In this document: in pieces, positions 1 to 9,828 of the stretch
How positions within the stretch are numbered: the stretch's first letter is position 1
Layout: each line of letters begins with the position of its first letter
Assembly (NCBI GenBank): GCA_004322135.1
Contig: SCSG01000004.1
Span: forward strand, 1 to 64,000
Direction of reading: 5' to 3'
From: Burkholderiaceae bacterium
Lineage (GTDB): Bacteria > Pseudomonadota > Gammaproteobacteria > Burkholderiales > Burkholderiaceae_B
DNA: 64,000 bases
The notes under the pieces: model-generated
The model's database searches: none
Seen by the model: only the letters and a program-made list of their open reading frames with translations
Told to the model about the DNA's origin: nothing
Translations under genes and position numbers: made by a program

Positions 1-180
<180 letters not shown>

Positions 181-265
181 TGGAATGGTCGCCCCTTCCC
201 GAAACGGCATCAATGCGCCAAAGTGGCGATCGATTTATTCACTTGAAAAGAAAGGAGCGACCGTC

Positions 266-982
266 ATGAAGATTACAACAATAGGCATCGATTTGGCCAA
301 AAACGTCTTTCAAATCCATGGAGCCGATGCGCGGGGTCGCGCGGTGCTGCGCCAGCAACTGAAGCGCGCCCAAATGCTGCCGTTCTTTGCCAGACTGGAG
401 CCATGCAAAGTTGCTATTGATGCGTGTGGCAGCGCCCACTACGGGGCAAGAAAGCTTCAGGCCTTAGGCTTTGAGGTCATGCTTATCGCGCCGCAGTATG
501 TGAAACCCTATGTGAAGCGCAACAAGAACGATGTGGCCGATGCCGAGGCGATTTGCGAGGCCGCCACGCGCCCGGGCATGCTGACGGTGCCAGTCAAGAC
601 AGCCAGCCAGCAGGCGATCCTCAGCGTGCACCGTGCCCGCCAGGGGTTTGTGAAGGCGAGGACGGCGCAAGCCAACCAGATTCGAGGCCTGTTGGCGGAG
701 TTCGGCTTCACGATTCCGCAGGGAATCAGTCACCTCGCCAAATGCGTGCCCGAGATTATCGAAGATGGCGAAAACGACCTGCCCGGGAACTTTCGGCTGT
801 TGATCGCTCGCCTCACGGAGCACCTCAAGGTGCTTGACGGCCAAGTGGCCGAGCTCGAAGCTGAGATCACGCGTAGGCGCGAAAGAACGGGGCTGTGCAC
901 AAGACCGCGGAAAACAACCACGCGGAGATGTTTAGGTTGGGGCTGTGAGACGTACCGTTGTTTCGCATCGGCAACACCGTAG
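266..982 (+). pseudogene. IS110-family transposase, truncated
   Basis: The start at 266 has a good ribosome binding site (AAAGGAG). The first 200 or so residues are the RuvC-like DEDD domain of IS110 transposases: GIDLAKNVFQIHG near the start, KNDVADAEAICEA near residue 90, then the coiled segment ending LDGQVAELEAEI. The protein should continue for another 120-140 residues with the serine-containing Tnp-20 domain, but homology stops near base 870 and the frame ends in unrelated sequence. The usual EACG motif reads DACGSAHYGAR, so the catalytic Glu is Asp. The element is most likely dead. It sits among other IS fragments at the edge of the metal island. Confidence 0.75.
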
Positions 983-1107
983 TGTGGGGGCAGGGCGGCT
1001 TGTGGGCGGTGGACGAAGCGTTGAAGGATAGAAAGGACGGGCCAGTGCTTGTGGCCCTGGCATTCCCGATGCCGCAGGAGGAAGCAGCTACTGGTTCTCT
1101 GGCTTGA
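951..1107 (+). other. Unrecognised coding-like remnant
   Basis: A 52-codon frame without a convincing start follows the broken IS110 gene. It contains the stretches LFRIGNTVVWGQGGLW and ALKDRKDGPVLVALAF and stops at 1105-1107. The composition looks like real protein rather than a shadow frame, but I do not recognise the family. It overlaps the 3' end of the convergent AhpD-like gene by about 20 bases. It may be the C-terminal tail of a gene cut by the IS events to its left. Confidence 0.25.
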
Positions 1108-1648
1108 GCAGGCGGATCAGCGGTAGGTAGCCATACTTCTTCAGCATCGGGCCGCGCTGTTTGTACATCTCGTCGTTACCATGGGCGCCGTGCCCCTCCA
1201 GTAGCCGATTCATGAAATTGAAGCAGCAAACAACCATGATGGCATCGTGGAGCGCCTTTTCGTCCCACCCTGCATCGTAAACTGCTTGGGTGTCCGTTGC
1301 AGTGAGGCTTGCTGGCTCCTTAGTCAATTTGCGCGCGACCTGCAATATCGGCAGCATCCGCGCGTCGACGCCAGCGCCATTGAGATCGTTGACCATTCGG
1401 TCGACCACCGTGGCGGGTGTGCCATAGGCTTTTGTCGTTTCAGAGTGAACCCCATAGCAATAGCGACAAGCATTGAGTCCCGAGACATAGGCTGCGATCA
1501 TCTCGCGCTCGCCTTCGCTTAGCGCAGAAGGTGCGCGCATGAGTGCCTCGTGCAACTGCATCAGCGCCGCGCCCGCATCGGGGCTCATTTTGAGAATGTC
1601 CGGCACCGTCGCCTGCGGTCCCAAACTCGGAAACTTTGTCGTCGTCAT
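1088..1648 (-). CDS. AhpD-like peroxidase-related protein (carboxymuconolactone decarboxylase fold)
   Basis: A 186-residue protein of the AhpD/CMD superfamily. The catalytic-type motif C-x2-C-x3-H is present as CRYCYGVH (Cys61, Cys64, His68), with a preceding helix ending in SGLNA. In this family the Cys pair reduces peroxides or takes electrons from a thiol partner; the physiological substrate here is unknown. The start at 1648 is chosen because AAGGGA lies 7 bases upstream and the protein then begins MTTTKFPSLG. A longer frame to 1708 adds 20 residues without a ribosome binding site. It stands alone between IS debris and an MFS gene and fits a stress-response cargo. Confidence 0.8.
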   Translation of the reverse strand: MTTTKFPSLGPQATVPDILKMSPDAGAALMQLHEALMRAPSALSEGEREMIAAYVSGLNACRYCYGVHSETTKAYGTPATVVDRMVNDLNGAGVDARMLPILQVARKLTKEPASLTATDTQAVYDAGWDEKALHDAIMVVCCFNFMNRLLEGHGAHGNDEMYKQRGPMLKKYGYLPLIRLLKPENQ

Positions 1649-2023
1649 CGCTTTCCCTTCTGTCACGTAAGTTTTCAATTGTGCAACTGTGCCTATACAC
1701 GAATACAACCTTACGCGGGCCGCAGGATTTCGTCAAACGCACCGTTGACCATAAAAATATCCGCAGGCAGTCGAGTTCTACACGGAGCTTGCGCGCACCG
1801 AAATCGACAAACCGCAACGTCTTCGCCTGCGTCCGGCGAAAACGTAAAGCGACACATCAAACTAACAAAATAACGTGCGATATGGCCGCTAGGAGGGCAG
1901 TCCATTCAACGTCATCGCACTGAACTGGAGCCGTGGCCGCCTACCATCCGAATTGCATTCTACGGACTCAATCGTCTGGCTTGTGTCGTTCAGGCAGCGG
2001 CGTTAACCTGGCATCTCGGCCAT
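1649..2023. other. Gene-free stretch with a short coding-like remnant
   Basis: About 375 bases between the AhpD-like and MFS genes. Only one piece looks protein-derived: 1767-1847 on the plus strand, 26 codons ending in a stop, with the segments AVEFYTELARTEI and DKPQRLRLRPAK. I do not recognise it. The piece has no start codon in place and is probably the tail of a deleted gene. No promoter or repeat could be assigned with confidence. Confidence 0.3.
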
Positions 2024-3280
2024 TCAGCGATGCCGAATAGCAAGGGCGGCTAGAACAGTGATACCCAGAGTGGCCGCCTCGGCAAGACTCAACGGCAGAA
2101 ACCCCCATTCGCCGACGACAACACCTGCTATGGCGCCAGCAAGGCCTCCGACGCCTCCCATCACGAGATCCGAGAATCCCTGGACTGCGGGGCGTAAATC
2201 GAGCGGCAACGCGGAAGTAATTGCCGTGGATGTACCAATCATCGTGCACGACCAACCCAACCCGATCGACAGCAAGCCGACTGCAAAAAGAATCAACGAG
2301 GAAGTGAAAATCGCGATCACGGCCACACCGGTCAACATCATCGTGGCACCAGTCAGCGTGACCGATCGCGGCCCGATCCTGTCGGTGCACCATCCTACCA
2401 ACGGTGACAGACTATACATGCCGGCAATGTGAAGGCCAATCACCGCGCCGATCGTTTCAAGGCTGGCGCCGTCACGCTGCATCTGCAACGGTGCAATCAC
2501 CATGACCGCCAGCATCGCTGCGTGTGCGGTGGCGATAGCCAATATTGCGTATACAACCTGTCGGCGCATCCTCACCGCCGAGAGCGCCGATACATGTTGG
2601 CGCGATGAATCTTTGCTGGGGGCGAACTGGCGCGCCAACAGCAGTGGATCGACTTTTATGCCCAACGCTATCCAGCCTCCGGCAATAAGTGCGCCGAGTG
2701 CTGCTACCAGGAAACCACCCGTCAGTCGCGGTAGTCCGAACATTAGTGCCACGTCCCCTGCGGGACCTGCCAAGGCGGGCCCCGCAGCTGCGCCTGCGGC
2801 GGTAGCCCACATCACCACCGACATGGCTCGGCCTCGATGTTGTTCGTGGGCAAGATCCGTGGCTGCAAATCGTGCCTGCCACGTCCCCGCGAGCCCTGCG
2901 CCCACGAAGATCATCCCGAACGTTAACAGAATCAACGAACTTTCCAGGCCTGCAAGCACGCAGACGAGACTACCGAACAAGCATGCCGCATATCCCGCCA
3001 CCAAGCCTACCCGCCGACCGTGTGAGTTACTGACCCGCGCGATTATGTAGGCGGCGCCTGCGGCACCTAATTCGCGACTTGTCTGCGGAATGCCTGCTAA
3101 GGTAGCGGACCCCACGATCTGGTTCGCCAGTAGCGTGGTTACCGCTAGGGCCGCGAATGCACCAATACCCCCGCCTACTTGACTACCCGCTAAAGTGATC
3201 AGTGTGGTTCGCTGCACTCGTGCTTTAAGTGTCTGCTCGCTGTTCGCAGTTGTGGAGAGGTGGTTCAGAGGTGGCTTCAT
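2024..3280 (-). CDS. MFS transporter (drug/metabolite efflux type)
   Basis: A 418-residue integral membrane protein with about 12 hydrophobic segments in two halves, separated by a hydrophilic loop near the middle (around SKDSSRQHVSAL). The loop after helix 2 reads RVSNSHGRRVGL, a degenerate form of the MFS motif A, and the second half has GWCTDRIGPR at the equivalent place. This supports a proton-driven exporter. The substrate cannot be read from sequence. The start at 3280 (MKPPLNHL) places helix 1 at a normal distance from the N terminus. An upstream ATG at 3343 would add 21 residues, and neither has a clear ribosome binding site. It is divergent from the metal regulator gene at 3517. Confidence 0.75.
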   Translation of the reverse strand: MKPPLNHLSTTANSEQTLKARVQRTTLITLAGSQVGGGIGAFAALAVTTLLANQIVGSATLAGIPQTSRELGAAGAAYIIARVSNSHGRRVGLVAGYAACLFGSLVCVLAGLESSLILLTFGMIFVGAGLAGTWQARFAATDLAHEQHRGRAMSVVMWATAAGAAAGPALAGPAGDVALMFGLPRLTGGFLVAALGALIAGGWIALGIKVDPLLLARQFAPSKDSSRQHVSALSAVRMRRQVVYAILAIATAHAAMLAVMVIAPLQMQRDGASLETIGAVIGLHIAGMYSLSPLVGWCTDRIGPRSVTLTGATMMLTGVAVIAIFTSSLILFAVGLLSIGLGWSCTMIGTSTAITSALPLDLRPAVQGFSDLVMGGVGGLAGAIAGVVVGEWGFLPLSLAEAATLGITVLAALAIRHR

Positions 3281-3478
3281 GCAGTTGGACAGTAAATCGG
3301 TATTTTTTTTGGCTACGACTAGGTTCCAGTCATTTATGGCCATTATGGTGATTCAACCTGGGCCTGTCCATCGATCCTTGCACTTTGAACAACAAGAAAA
3401 GCGCCGAGAGAAATCGATTCCCAGACGAGCACTTTGGGTTTCAATCGCGCGTGTTATGAAATTTGCGCCGCAAGGCCC

Positions 3479-3510
3479 TTAACTCTGGACCTTGATCCAT
3501 GGTGTAGACT
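3479..3510 (+). promoter_or_regulatory. MerR-type promoter with stretched spacer and operator dyad
   Basis: A -35 TTAACT (3479-3484) and a -10 TAGACT (3505-3510) are separated by 20 bases, the over-long spacing typical of promoters that MerR-family activators untwist. An imperfect dyad lies across the spacer: ACTCTGGA (3482-3489) and TCCATGGT (3496-3503). The -10 box ends only 6 bases before the ATG at 3517, so the transcript is probably leaderless. It would drive the regulator and the P-type ATPase together. Confidence 0.65.
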
Positions 3511-3516
3511 CGTTGC

Positions 3517-3942
3517 ATGAACACACAATCTACTTCATTCACTATCGGGGCCGTTGCCAAGCGTGTCGGCGTGGCGATCGACACGATCCGTTACTACGAG
3601 CGCGAGGGCCTTTTGCCCCAGCCACAGCGACGTGCCTCAGGCTATCGAAGTTATGGCGATGGAGCGATCACGCAGTTGCGCTTTATCCGCCGGGCCAAGC
3701 ATCTTGGCTTCACACTGGATGAGATTCGCGAATTGCTCTCGCTCTCGCATGATCGCCAGAAGGGGGTGGCTGCGGTGAAACAACGCGCACAGTTGCGGCT
3801 GGTGGCGTTAGACGCGCGTATTGCCGAGTTGCAGCGTGTGCGTGATGGGCTGGCGCAACTGGTGAAGTCCTGTCGCGGACACGGCACACCAGACCAATGC
3901 CCGATTTTGCAGGCCCTGACCGATGAGGAGATGCCATCATGA
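3517..3942 (+). CDS. MerR-family heavy-metal (Cu+-type) regulator
   Basis: A 141-residue MerR-family activator. The winged HTH is at residues 8-75 ([20 protein letters not shown]), followed by a dimerisation helix (76-115) and a C-terminal metal loop with Cys119 and Cys128 eight residues apart. No Cys is present near residue 80, where divalent-metal sensors such as ZntR and MerR have one. This favours a monovalent-metal (Cu/Ag/Au) CueR-like sensor. Its stop overlaps the ATG of the ATPase gene (3939-3942), so the two are translationally coupled. It is expected to autoregulate through the dyad at 3482-3503. The metal is inferred partly from the Cu-type ATPase partner. Confidence 0.85.
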   Translation: MNTQSTSFTIGAVAKRVGVAIDTIRYYEREGLLPQPQRRASGYRSYGDGAITQLRFIRRAKHLGFTLDEIRELLSLSHDRQKGVAAVKQRAQLRLVALDARIAELQRVRDGLAQLVKSCRGHGTPDQCPILQALTDEEMPS

Positions 3943-6269
3943 GCGAGCCGAAATCCTACCAAGGTGTCAGCCAGTTGGCCGACGTGATGGCAACCGATCC
4001 GGTGTGCGGGATGAAGGTGAATCCACACACCGCCAAGCAGCATGTTGAGCATGCGGGCAACACCTACTACTTCTGTGGACAGAGTTGTCACGACAAGTTC
4101 ATGGCCGAGCCACTGGCTTGGCTCGAAGGTCACGCGGCCCCGCCGGTCGCGGCGCCGGGCGCGATCTACACCTGCCCGATGCACCCGGAAGTCCAGCAGA
4201 TTGGACCCGGCGAGTGCCCTAAGTGCGGCATGGCGCTGGAGCCAATGCTACCCAGCGAGGACGAGAACGACGGTGGTGAAGTGCGCGCAATGACGCGCCG
4301 CTTCTGGCTGTTGGTGGCTTTCACGCTGCCGGTGTTCCTGTTAGCGATGGGACCGCATATGTTCGGTTGGCGGCTACCGACGCCATGGAATTGGATAACC
4401 GACTGGGTCGAGGCGATACTGGGGACGGCGGTGGTGCTGTGGGGTGGGGCGCCATTTTTCAAGCGCGGCTGGAATTCGCTTCGGCCGTGGCGGCCGAACA
4501 TGTATACGCTGGTCGGCGTGGGTACGGGCGTGGCCTGGCTCTACAGCACGGTGGCATTTTTGCTGCCGGGGATCTTTCCGGCCAGCTTTCGTGATATTCA
4601 TGGTCAGGTCGGTGTGTATTTTGAAACAGCGGCGGTGATCGTCACCCTGGTCACGCTGGGCGATTTTCTGGAGCTGCGCGCGCGCCGTCGTACCGGTGCC
4701 GCACTGAAGGCGCTGCTGGGGCTGGCACCGAAGACTGCGCATCGACTTGCCGCCGACGGCAGCGAGAACGACGTGCCGTTGGCTGAGGTGCACGCGGGCG
4801 ATTCCTTGCGCGTTCGCCCCGGCGAAAAGGTACCAGTCGATGGTGTAGTGCTTGACGGCGAGAGCCACGTCGACGAGTCGATGCTTACCGGCGAGCCGAT
4901 GCCGGTAAGCAAGACAAAGGGCGAGCCGGTTACCGGTGGCACGGTGAATCAGGATGGCGCGCTGACCATGCGCGCGAAAAGGGTCGGCGGCGAGACTATG
5001 CTGGCACAGATCGTTGCGCTGGTGGCCAAAGCTCAGCGCAGCCGCGCGCCGCTACAGCGTGTGGCCGATCGCGTTGCGGCATGGTTTGTGCCGGCGGTGT
5101 TCGTCTGCTCCATACTGGCGTTCGCCGGCTGGGCCTGGCTTGGTCCCGATCCGAAGCTGGCGCATGCGTTGATCGCGGCGGTGTCGGTGCTGATCATTGC
5201 CTGTCCGTGCGCGCTGGGGCTGGCCACGCCGATCTCGATCATGGTGGCCAGTGGCCGAGGTGCCCAGAACGGCGTGCTGTTCAAGGATGCCAGCGCGATT
5301 GAGGCGCTGCGCGACATCGATACACTGGTGCTTGACAAGACCGGCACGCTGACCGAAGGCAAGCCGGCGCTGACCGAGCTGTTGCCGCTGGGTGAACTGC
5401 CGCGCGAACGCCTGCTGCTGCTGGCTGCTGCCTTGGAGCAACCCAGCGAGCATCCGCTGGCGCGGGCGATTGTCAATGCTCTGGACGGTGAAACGCCGCT
5501 GTCGGTGGAGGATTTTCGCACCCTGACTGGCCGTGGCGTGCAGGGTCGTGTCGACGGCCGCCTGGTGGCGCTGGGCAATGCGCGACTGCTGGACGAGCTC
5601 AAGATCAGTGCCGACGACAAGGCCACACAACAGGCCGAAGCGCTGCGCGGCGACGGTGCCACGGTAATGTTTCTTGCCGTCGATGGCGTACTGGCTGGCC
5701 TGATCGCGGTGGCTGATCGGATCAAGCCGGGCACAGCGAAGGCGATTGCAGCATTGCATGCCGACGGCCTGCGCCTGGTGATGCTGACCGGCGACAATGC
5801 AACCACGGCGGGCGCAGTGGCGCGCCAACTGGGCATCGATGAAGTGCATGCCGATGTGACACCAGCCGACAAGGCGGCGGTGGTGACCGGGCTGAAGAGC
5901 GAGGGTCGCCGCGTGGCGATGGCCGGCGACGGCATTAACGACGCGCCCGCACTGGCAGCGGCGGACGTAGGCATTGCGATGGGCGGCGGCACCGACGTGG
6001 CGATGGAAAGCGCGCAGGTGACCCTGATCAAGGGCGATCTGGGCGCCATCGCACGGGCGCGCTCGCTGTCACGGGCTACGGTGCACAATATCCATCAGAA
6101 CCTGTTCTTCGCCTTCATCTATAACTCGATTGGCGTGCCGCTGGCGGCCGGGGTGCTGTATCCGGTACTGGGTATCACGTTGTCACCCATGGTGGCTGCG
6201 TTGGCCATGAGTCTGAGCTCGGTTTCTGTGGTGAGCAATGCGCTGCGACTGCGCAAGGTGGCGTTGTGA
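3939..6269 (+). CDS. copA: Cu(I)-exporting P1B-type ATPase with YHS and heavy-metal-binding domains
   Basis: A 776-residue ATPase that pumps Cu+ (or Ag+) out of the cytoplasm. Instead of a CxxC HMA domain, the N terminus carries a YHS domain (DPVCGMKV to [10 protein letters not shown], about residues 20-55) and a heavy-metal-binding domain (YTCPMHPEV to [10 protein letters not shown], about 75-107). Eight transmembrane segments follow. Key motifs are CPC at 422-424, the phosphorylated Asp in DKTGTLTEG (Asp466), SEHPLARAI in the N domain and [10 protein letters not shown]. Membrane-metal ligands typical of the Cu+ subtype are present near the end: the YN pair in AFIYNSIG and the M-x2-SS pattern in [12 protein letters not shown]. 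The gene overlaps the regulator by 4 bases and shares its promoter. Confidence 0.92.
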   Translation: MSEPKSYQGVSQLADVMATDPVCGMKVNPHTAKQHVEHAGNTYYFCGQSCHDKFMAEPLAWLEGHAAPPVAAPGAIYTCPMHPEVQQIGPGECPKCGMALEPMLPSEDENDGGEVRAMTRRFWLLVAFTLPVFLLAMGPHMFGWRLPTPWNWITDWVEAILGTAVVLWGGAPFFKRGWNSLRPWRPNMYTLVGVGTGVAWLYSTVAFLLPGIFPASFRDIHGQVGVYFETAAVIVTLVTLGDFLELRARRRTGAALKALLGLAPKTAHRLAADGSENDVPLAEVHAGDSLRVRPGEKVPVDGVVLDGESHVDESMLTGEPMPVSKTKGEPVTGGTVNQDGALTMRAKRVGGETMLAQIVALVAKAQRSRAPLQRVADRVAAWFVPAVFVCSILAFAGWAWLGPDPKLAHALIAAVSVLIIACPCALGLATPISIMVASGRGAQNGVLFKDASAIEALRDIDTLVLDKTGTLTEGKPALTELLPLGELPRERLLLLAAALEQPSEHPLARAIVNALDGETPLSVEDFRTLTGRGVQGRVDGRLVALGNARLLDELKISADDKATQQAEALRGDGATVMFLAVDGVLAGLIAVADRIKPGTAKAIAALHADGLRLVMLTGDNATTAGAVARQLGIDEVHADVTPADKAAVVTGLKSEGRRVAMAGDGINDAPALAAADVGIAMGGGTDVAMESAQVTLIKGDLGAIARARSLSRATVHNIHQNLFFAFIYNSIGVPLAAGVLYPVLGITLSPMVAALAMSLSSVSVVSNALRLRKVAL

Positions 6270-6533
6270 TGCAACGTACCGGCAAGTGCCTTGCGATCGA
6301 TCATTAGGACGAAAGCTTGTTGATGTAATTGTCATCACCGCAGGGTTGTGAAGGTCTTGACCGCAATATCGCGGTTATTGGCGTGCCATAGAGGTGGGTC
6401 GATGCGAGCAATCGCCGGATCGGTGTAAGTGCGCCAGGATATGGTGAACGCACTCAGCCCGTTAGCCAGATTCACAACCTGCAGGAAATAGCTGATCAGG
6501 CACGCTAAAAGTCGTTGAGGATTGCATGTGCTT

Positions 6534-7889
6534 TCACGGCAACATGGATTCGATGTCGGATGCCGCCGTGGGGTAGGCGAAGGTGGCGTGGCGGATCGCG
6601 TCGGCGGTGAGTCCGCTGCGCATGGCAAAGCCGAACAGGTTGATCACCTCGGCGGCGTCCGGGCCGATTAGATGCGCGCCGAGGATGCGCCCGCTACCTT
6701 CCTCCACCAGCACTTTATAGCCGTAGCATGATTCGTTGACGCGGCGGGCAGTGAACCAGTCCGGTACGTTGGCGTGGGCAACCTTGTAGCGCAGGCCTCG
6801 TGCGTTCGCCTCGCTTTCCAGCAATCCCACGCGCGTCAGCGTGGGCAGGGTGAAGACCGCGCTGGGGATGCCGGTGTAATCGACCGTAGCCGCGCGCGTA
6901 CCGAGCAGATTGTCGACGACGGCGTGGGCCTCCAGCGCGGCCACTGGAGTTAGCGGCAAGGGCCCGCCGACCGCATCGCCCGCAGCGTACACCGCCGGGT
7001 TGGTCGTGCTGTGCAAATGCGCGTCCAGACGCAACTTGCCGTGCTCATGCGCAATGTCGGCAGCGTCCAGGTTGAGTGCTTCCAGCGCGGGCGCACGTCC
7101 GCCACTGTGAATCACCAAGTCGGCGGCCATCGTCACCCGGCCATCGGCGTTCTGTGCCTCGACCTCGAAGGCGTCGCCGCGCTTGCGTACCGCTTTCACT
7201 TCGTGATCCAGGCGCACGTCGACGCCGAGTGCGCGGGTGCGTTCGAGCAGCTGCGCCACCAGATCCGGATCGAACCCGACCAGCGGATGCGCGCTGCGGT
7301 TGAGTATAGTCACCTTCGCGCCAGCGCGCGCAGCGATGTGGGAAAACTCGAAGCCTATATAGCCGCCACCGACCAGCACGATGCGTGAGGGTAGCGCGTC
7401 GAGCTCCAGGAAGTCGTCACTTAACGCCAGGTGCTCGAAACCATCGATCGGTAATTGCACTGGTTCCGCGCCGACCGCAATTACGATGTGTCGTGCGGTG
7501 AGTGTGGTGTCGCCCACTGTGATAGTGTTCCTTCCCGTGAAGCGTGCGTGTCCATGGTAGGCGTCGATGCCTTCTCTGATGTAGGCATGTTCGCGATTTT
7601 CCGGCACCGGTTCAGTGAACGAACGCTTGTGTCGTTGCAGCGCGGCCCAGTCGATGTGGATGTCACCCTGCACCGTGCCAATTGCGCCCATACGCGCGAA
7701 CCCGTCGACCACCTCAGTCGCGGCGATCAGCATTTTCTTCGGGTCGCAGCCGCGCAGCGCGCAGGTACCTCCGAACGGTCGATGGTCGATGACCGCTACC
7801 GACCAGCCAGCCTTGCGGCAGTTGAAGGCGGTGACATTGGCGGCGGTGCCGCTGCCAATGACGATCAGGTCATACTTAATGTCTGTCAT
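6534..7889 (-). CDS. FAD-dependent pyridine nucleotide-disulfide oxidoreductase
   Basis: A 451-residue class I disulfide reductase. It has an N-terminal FAD motif (VIGSGTAANVTAF), a redox-active pair in GGTCALRGCDPKK (C-x4-C), a second nucleotide-binding GGGYIGFEFSHIAA near residue 175, and the dimerisation domain at the end. The usual HPT motif near the C terminus reads FAYPTAASDIESM, as in a subfamily of glutathione/mercuric-reductase-like enzymes. It lacks the N-terminal HMA domain and the C-terminal Cys pair of MerA, so I do not call it mercuric reductase, although a merR remnant lies beside it. GGAG lies 9 bases before the ATG. The likely role is low-molecular-weight disulfide or metal-ion reduction. 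Confidence 0.8.
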   Translation of the reverse strand: MTDIKYDLIVIGSGTAANVTAFNCRKAGWSVAVIDHRPFGGTCALRGCDPKKMLIAATEVVDGFARMGAIGTVQGDIHIDWAALQRHKRSFTEPVPENREHAYIREGIDAYHGHARFTGRNTITVGDTTLTARHIVIAVGAEPVQLPIDGFEHLALSDDFLELDALPSRIVLVGGGYIGFEFSHIAARAGAKVTILNRSAHPLVGFDPDLVAQLLERTRALGVDVRLDHEVKAVRKRGDAFEVEAQNADGRVTMAADLVIHSGGRAPALEALNLDAADIAHEHGKLRLDAHLHSTTNPAVYAAGDAVGGPLPLTPVAALEAHAVVDNLLGTRAATVDYTGIPSAVFTLPTLTRVGLLESEANARGLRYKVAHANVPDWFTARRVNESCYGYKVLVEEGSGRILGAHLIGPDAAEVINLFGFAMRSGLTADAIRHATFAYPTAASDIESMLP

Positions 7890-8117
7890 GTCGCTTCACT
7901 CCGGTCACCTTGATTCAACTAGTGTACCCGTGCTCGTTCGCCGCTTGCCGCAGGAGCCCGCGCGACGAAAAGATCCGTAAAGCCTACGGGCCAATTGGCT
8001 CGAATGAGACGTTCCGCAATCTCGCTGCTGGTGCGAGTATGTCTTATCGCTCTCTCTCTTCATCCCGCGCAGCACGAAAGCTGTTTCACGTCTTTAAAGA
8101 AGGTTTGCGCCGCGAGC

Positions 8118-8360
8118 TTTAGCCTGGCCGAAATCGCGGAACTGCTCAGATTGGAAGATGGCACCCATTGCGATGAAGCCAGCAGCCTGGCCGAGCACAA
8201 GCTTCAGGATGTGCGCGAAAAGATGGCCGACTTGGGGCGCATGGAAGTCGCGCTATCCAAACTTGTGTGTGCCTGCCATGCGCACACGGGAAGTATCTCT
8301 TGCCCACCGATCGCATCGCTGCAGGCGCAAGAAGTACTTCGTGCTCCCAGCGCTGGGTAA
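8118..8360 (+). pseudogene. merR: merR (mercury regulator) remnant, N-terminal HTH lost
   Basis: From 8118 the plus strand encodes [35 protein letters not shown] and [14 protein letters not shown], the dimerisation helix and the three mercury-binding cysteines of MerR from Tn501/Tn21-type mer operons. The first 55-60 residues, including the winged HTH, are missing and replaced by unrelated sequence in frame. It cannot bind DNA as MerR does. No merT, merP or true merA lies nearby, so this is a relic of a mer operon that once occupied the island. A methyltransferase gene now overlaps it on the opposite strand. Confidence 0.8.
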
Positions 8361-9076
8361 TACGCCTCATTATTATTGCCAGTGAGCACGTCAATAGCAG
8401 CATACAGGCTGGCTGCATTGTGACTTTGGGCGGCCACCCCCGCGGCGCAGTCCTGTCCATCTTCGTGCATGACGCAATGGCAATAGACGAACGGCTGAAT
8501 AACACCGCCCGGTGTCCGGTGCGTCTCCTCCATGCTCTCAATCAATTCGAAGGCGCCACCGAACTCGTCATGCAGCTTATCGGGAGAATAGCGCAACACG
8601 GGAAGACCGCTGCACCGCGTCGGACCGTCTGAGGCGAAGGTCGCAACGATGACGTGGCCGCCCGGTCGGACGGCGTGGCATACCTGCGCAACGTAGGCGG
8701 CACGTTGCGCCGGCTTAGTCAGGAAATGGAACACGGCCCGATCATGCCAAAGGTCATAGGCTTGTGCTGGCAGTTCAAGCTGGGTTATATCGCCTGCCAG
8801 CCACTGCACCCGACACGCCTGGGCGCCTAATCGATTACGAGCGACAGAGAGCACGGCAGCAGAGAGGTCCAGCACGCTGACGTCGAACGACTCCTGCTCC
8901 AACAGATCGTCGACCAAGGTCGAGGCCCCGCCGCCAACGTCAATAACTCGGCTTGGCCGTCCTGCCGCAATGCGCTTGATAAGGGCCAGAGATTGCTCGG
9001 CATGTGGTTGGTACCAACTTACTTCCTGGACGGAACGGCTGGTGTAAACGTGATCCCAGTATGTGCGCATATTCAT
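8204..9076 (-). CDS. SAM-dependent class I methyltransferase with an aberrant C-terminal tail
   Basis: A 290-residue frame. Residues 1-205 or so form a class I methyltransferase: [17 protein letters not shown] is the SAM-binding motif I, LDLSAAVL the acidic loop, and [11 protein letters not shown] strand 5. The start is supported by AAGGAAG 6 bases upstream. The natural protein should end near QPFVYCHCV. Instead it reads on for about 80 residues, largely through the antisense strand of the merR remnant at 8118-8360, so the tail is an accident of a recombination junction. The substrate is unknown; this type is common beside metal-resistance genes. Whether the tail harms folding cannot be judged. 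Confidence 0.7.
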   Translation of the reverse strand: MNMRTYWDHVYTSRSVQEVSWYQPHAEQSLALIKRIAAGRPSRVIDVGGGASTLVDDLLEQESFDVSVLDLSAAVLSVARNRLGAQACRVQWLAGDITQLELPAQAYDLWHDRAVFHFLTKPAQRAAYVAQVCHAVRPGGHVIVATFASDGPTRCSGLPVLRYSPDKLHDEFGGAFELIESMEETHRTPGGVIQPFVYCHCVMHEDGQDCAAGVAAQSHNAASLYAAIDVLTGNNNEAYYPALGARSTSCACSDAIGGQEILPVCAWQAHTSLDSATSMRPKSAIFSRTS

Positions 9077-9382
9077 GAAAACTTCCTTGATGTTTGGACC
9101 CGTTTCAAATTTCTTGCCGCCAGTAAATTGACATCACGGCAATGGCTAACGGACGCTATGTTTTGGCATCCGCTGCCGGTATGACCCGTGCCAGATCATT
9201 GCTGAGTGTGCCTGCGGGGGTTGTCTTCGCAATTTCAAAATCCTCTTGTCGTTATGATTGACAGTCCGAGTCCTCATCAGCCCGCCCATGAAATTGTCGG
9301 GATTCGTATGTTCATCTCTACGCTGACCGTACGTACTGTTCACCATCTTAGATTTGGGGGCTGCAACACTTGGATTATGAAT
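9077..9382. other. Gene-free stretch
   Basis: About 306 bases between the methyltransferase start and the stop of the SHOCT protein gene. Frames in it are short and have unlikely compositions. I see no clear promoter, repeat or RNA. Confidence 0.4.
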
Positions 9383-9631
9383 TCAGACACCGAAGTCACG
9401 CATTTTCTGCTGAAATTCACCGCGCCCCATCTCGCCAGCGGCATAGTGCTCACGCAGTATGTCTAGCGCCGTCTTCTGTAGTGGTGTGTCATGGCTGCAG
9501 TTGTGCCCGTAACCCAATACTCGCCAGATCAGCATAAAGATCAAAGCGATGATCAGTATCCAGAAAATCCCCATACCGAGCATGCCCAAGCCAGCACAGC
9601 CTTGACCGCCCATCATATTTGCCCACATCAT
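9383..9631 (-). CDS. Small SHOCT-domain membrane protein
   Basis: An 82-residue protein. One transmembrane helix occupies residues 18-38 (FWILIIALIFMLIWRVLG), preceded by a Met/Gly-rich start with one Cys. A C-terminal SHOCT module follows (ALDILREHYAAGEM and EFQQKMRDFG), a short helical motif found at the ends of many oligomeric proteins. AAGGA lies 4-8 bases before the paired ATG codons. Such proteins are frequent in copper and heavy-metal islands, but no biochemical role is established. The His and Cys near YGHNCSHD could bind metal. Confidence 0.7.
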   Translation of the reverse strand: MMWANMMGGQGCAGLGMLGMGIFWILIIALIFMLIWRVLGYGHNCSHDTPLQKTALDILREHYAAGEMGRGEFQQKMRDFGV

Positions 9632-9828
9632 TTCATTCCTTCTTGAATGCTATTGAACCAAGTCAGCGACGTACTACCAAATCACGTGGCAAAGCGAGAA
9701 AGCCGCTTCATGCCGGTGACGATGTCGTAGAACCTGTCCCGTCGCGTGAGAGACGAGTAGCACGGCAGGTTGTATCGCACTGCTTGTCAGGCGCGCCAAA
9801 TGCCGCGAACGGCACTGGCGTATCTAAC

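Noticed and set aside
6534..8360. A functional mercury resistance operon
   Set aside because: The reductase lacks MerA's HMA domain and C-terminal cysteines, merT and merP are absent, and merR is only a C-terminal remnant.
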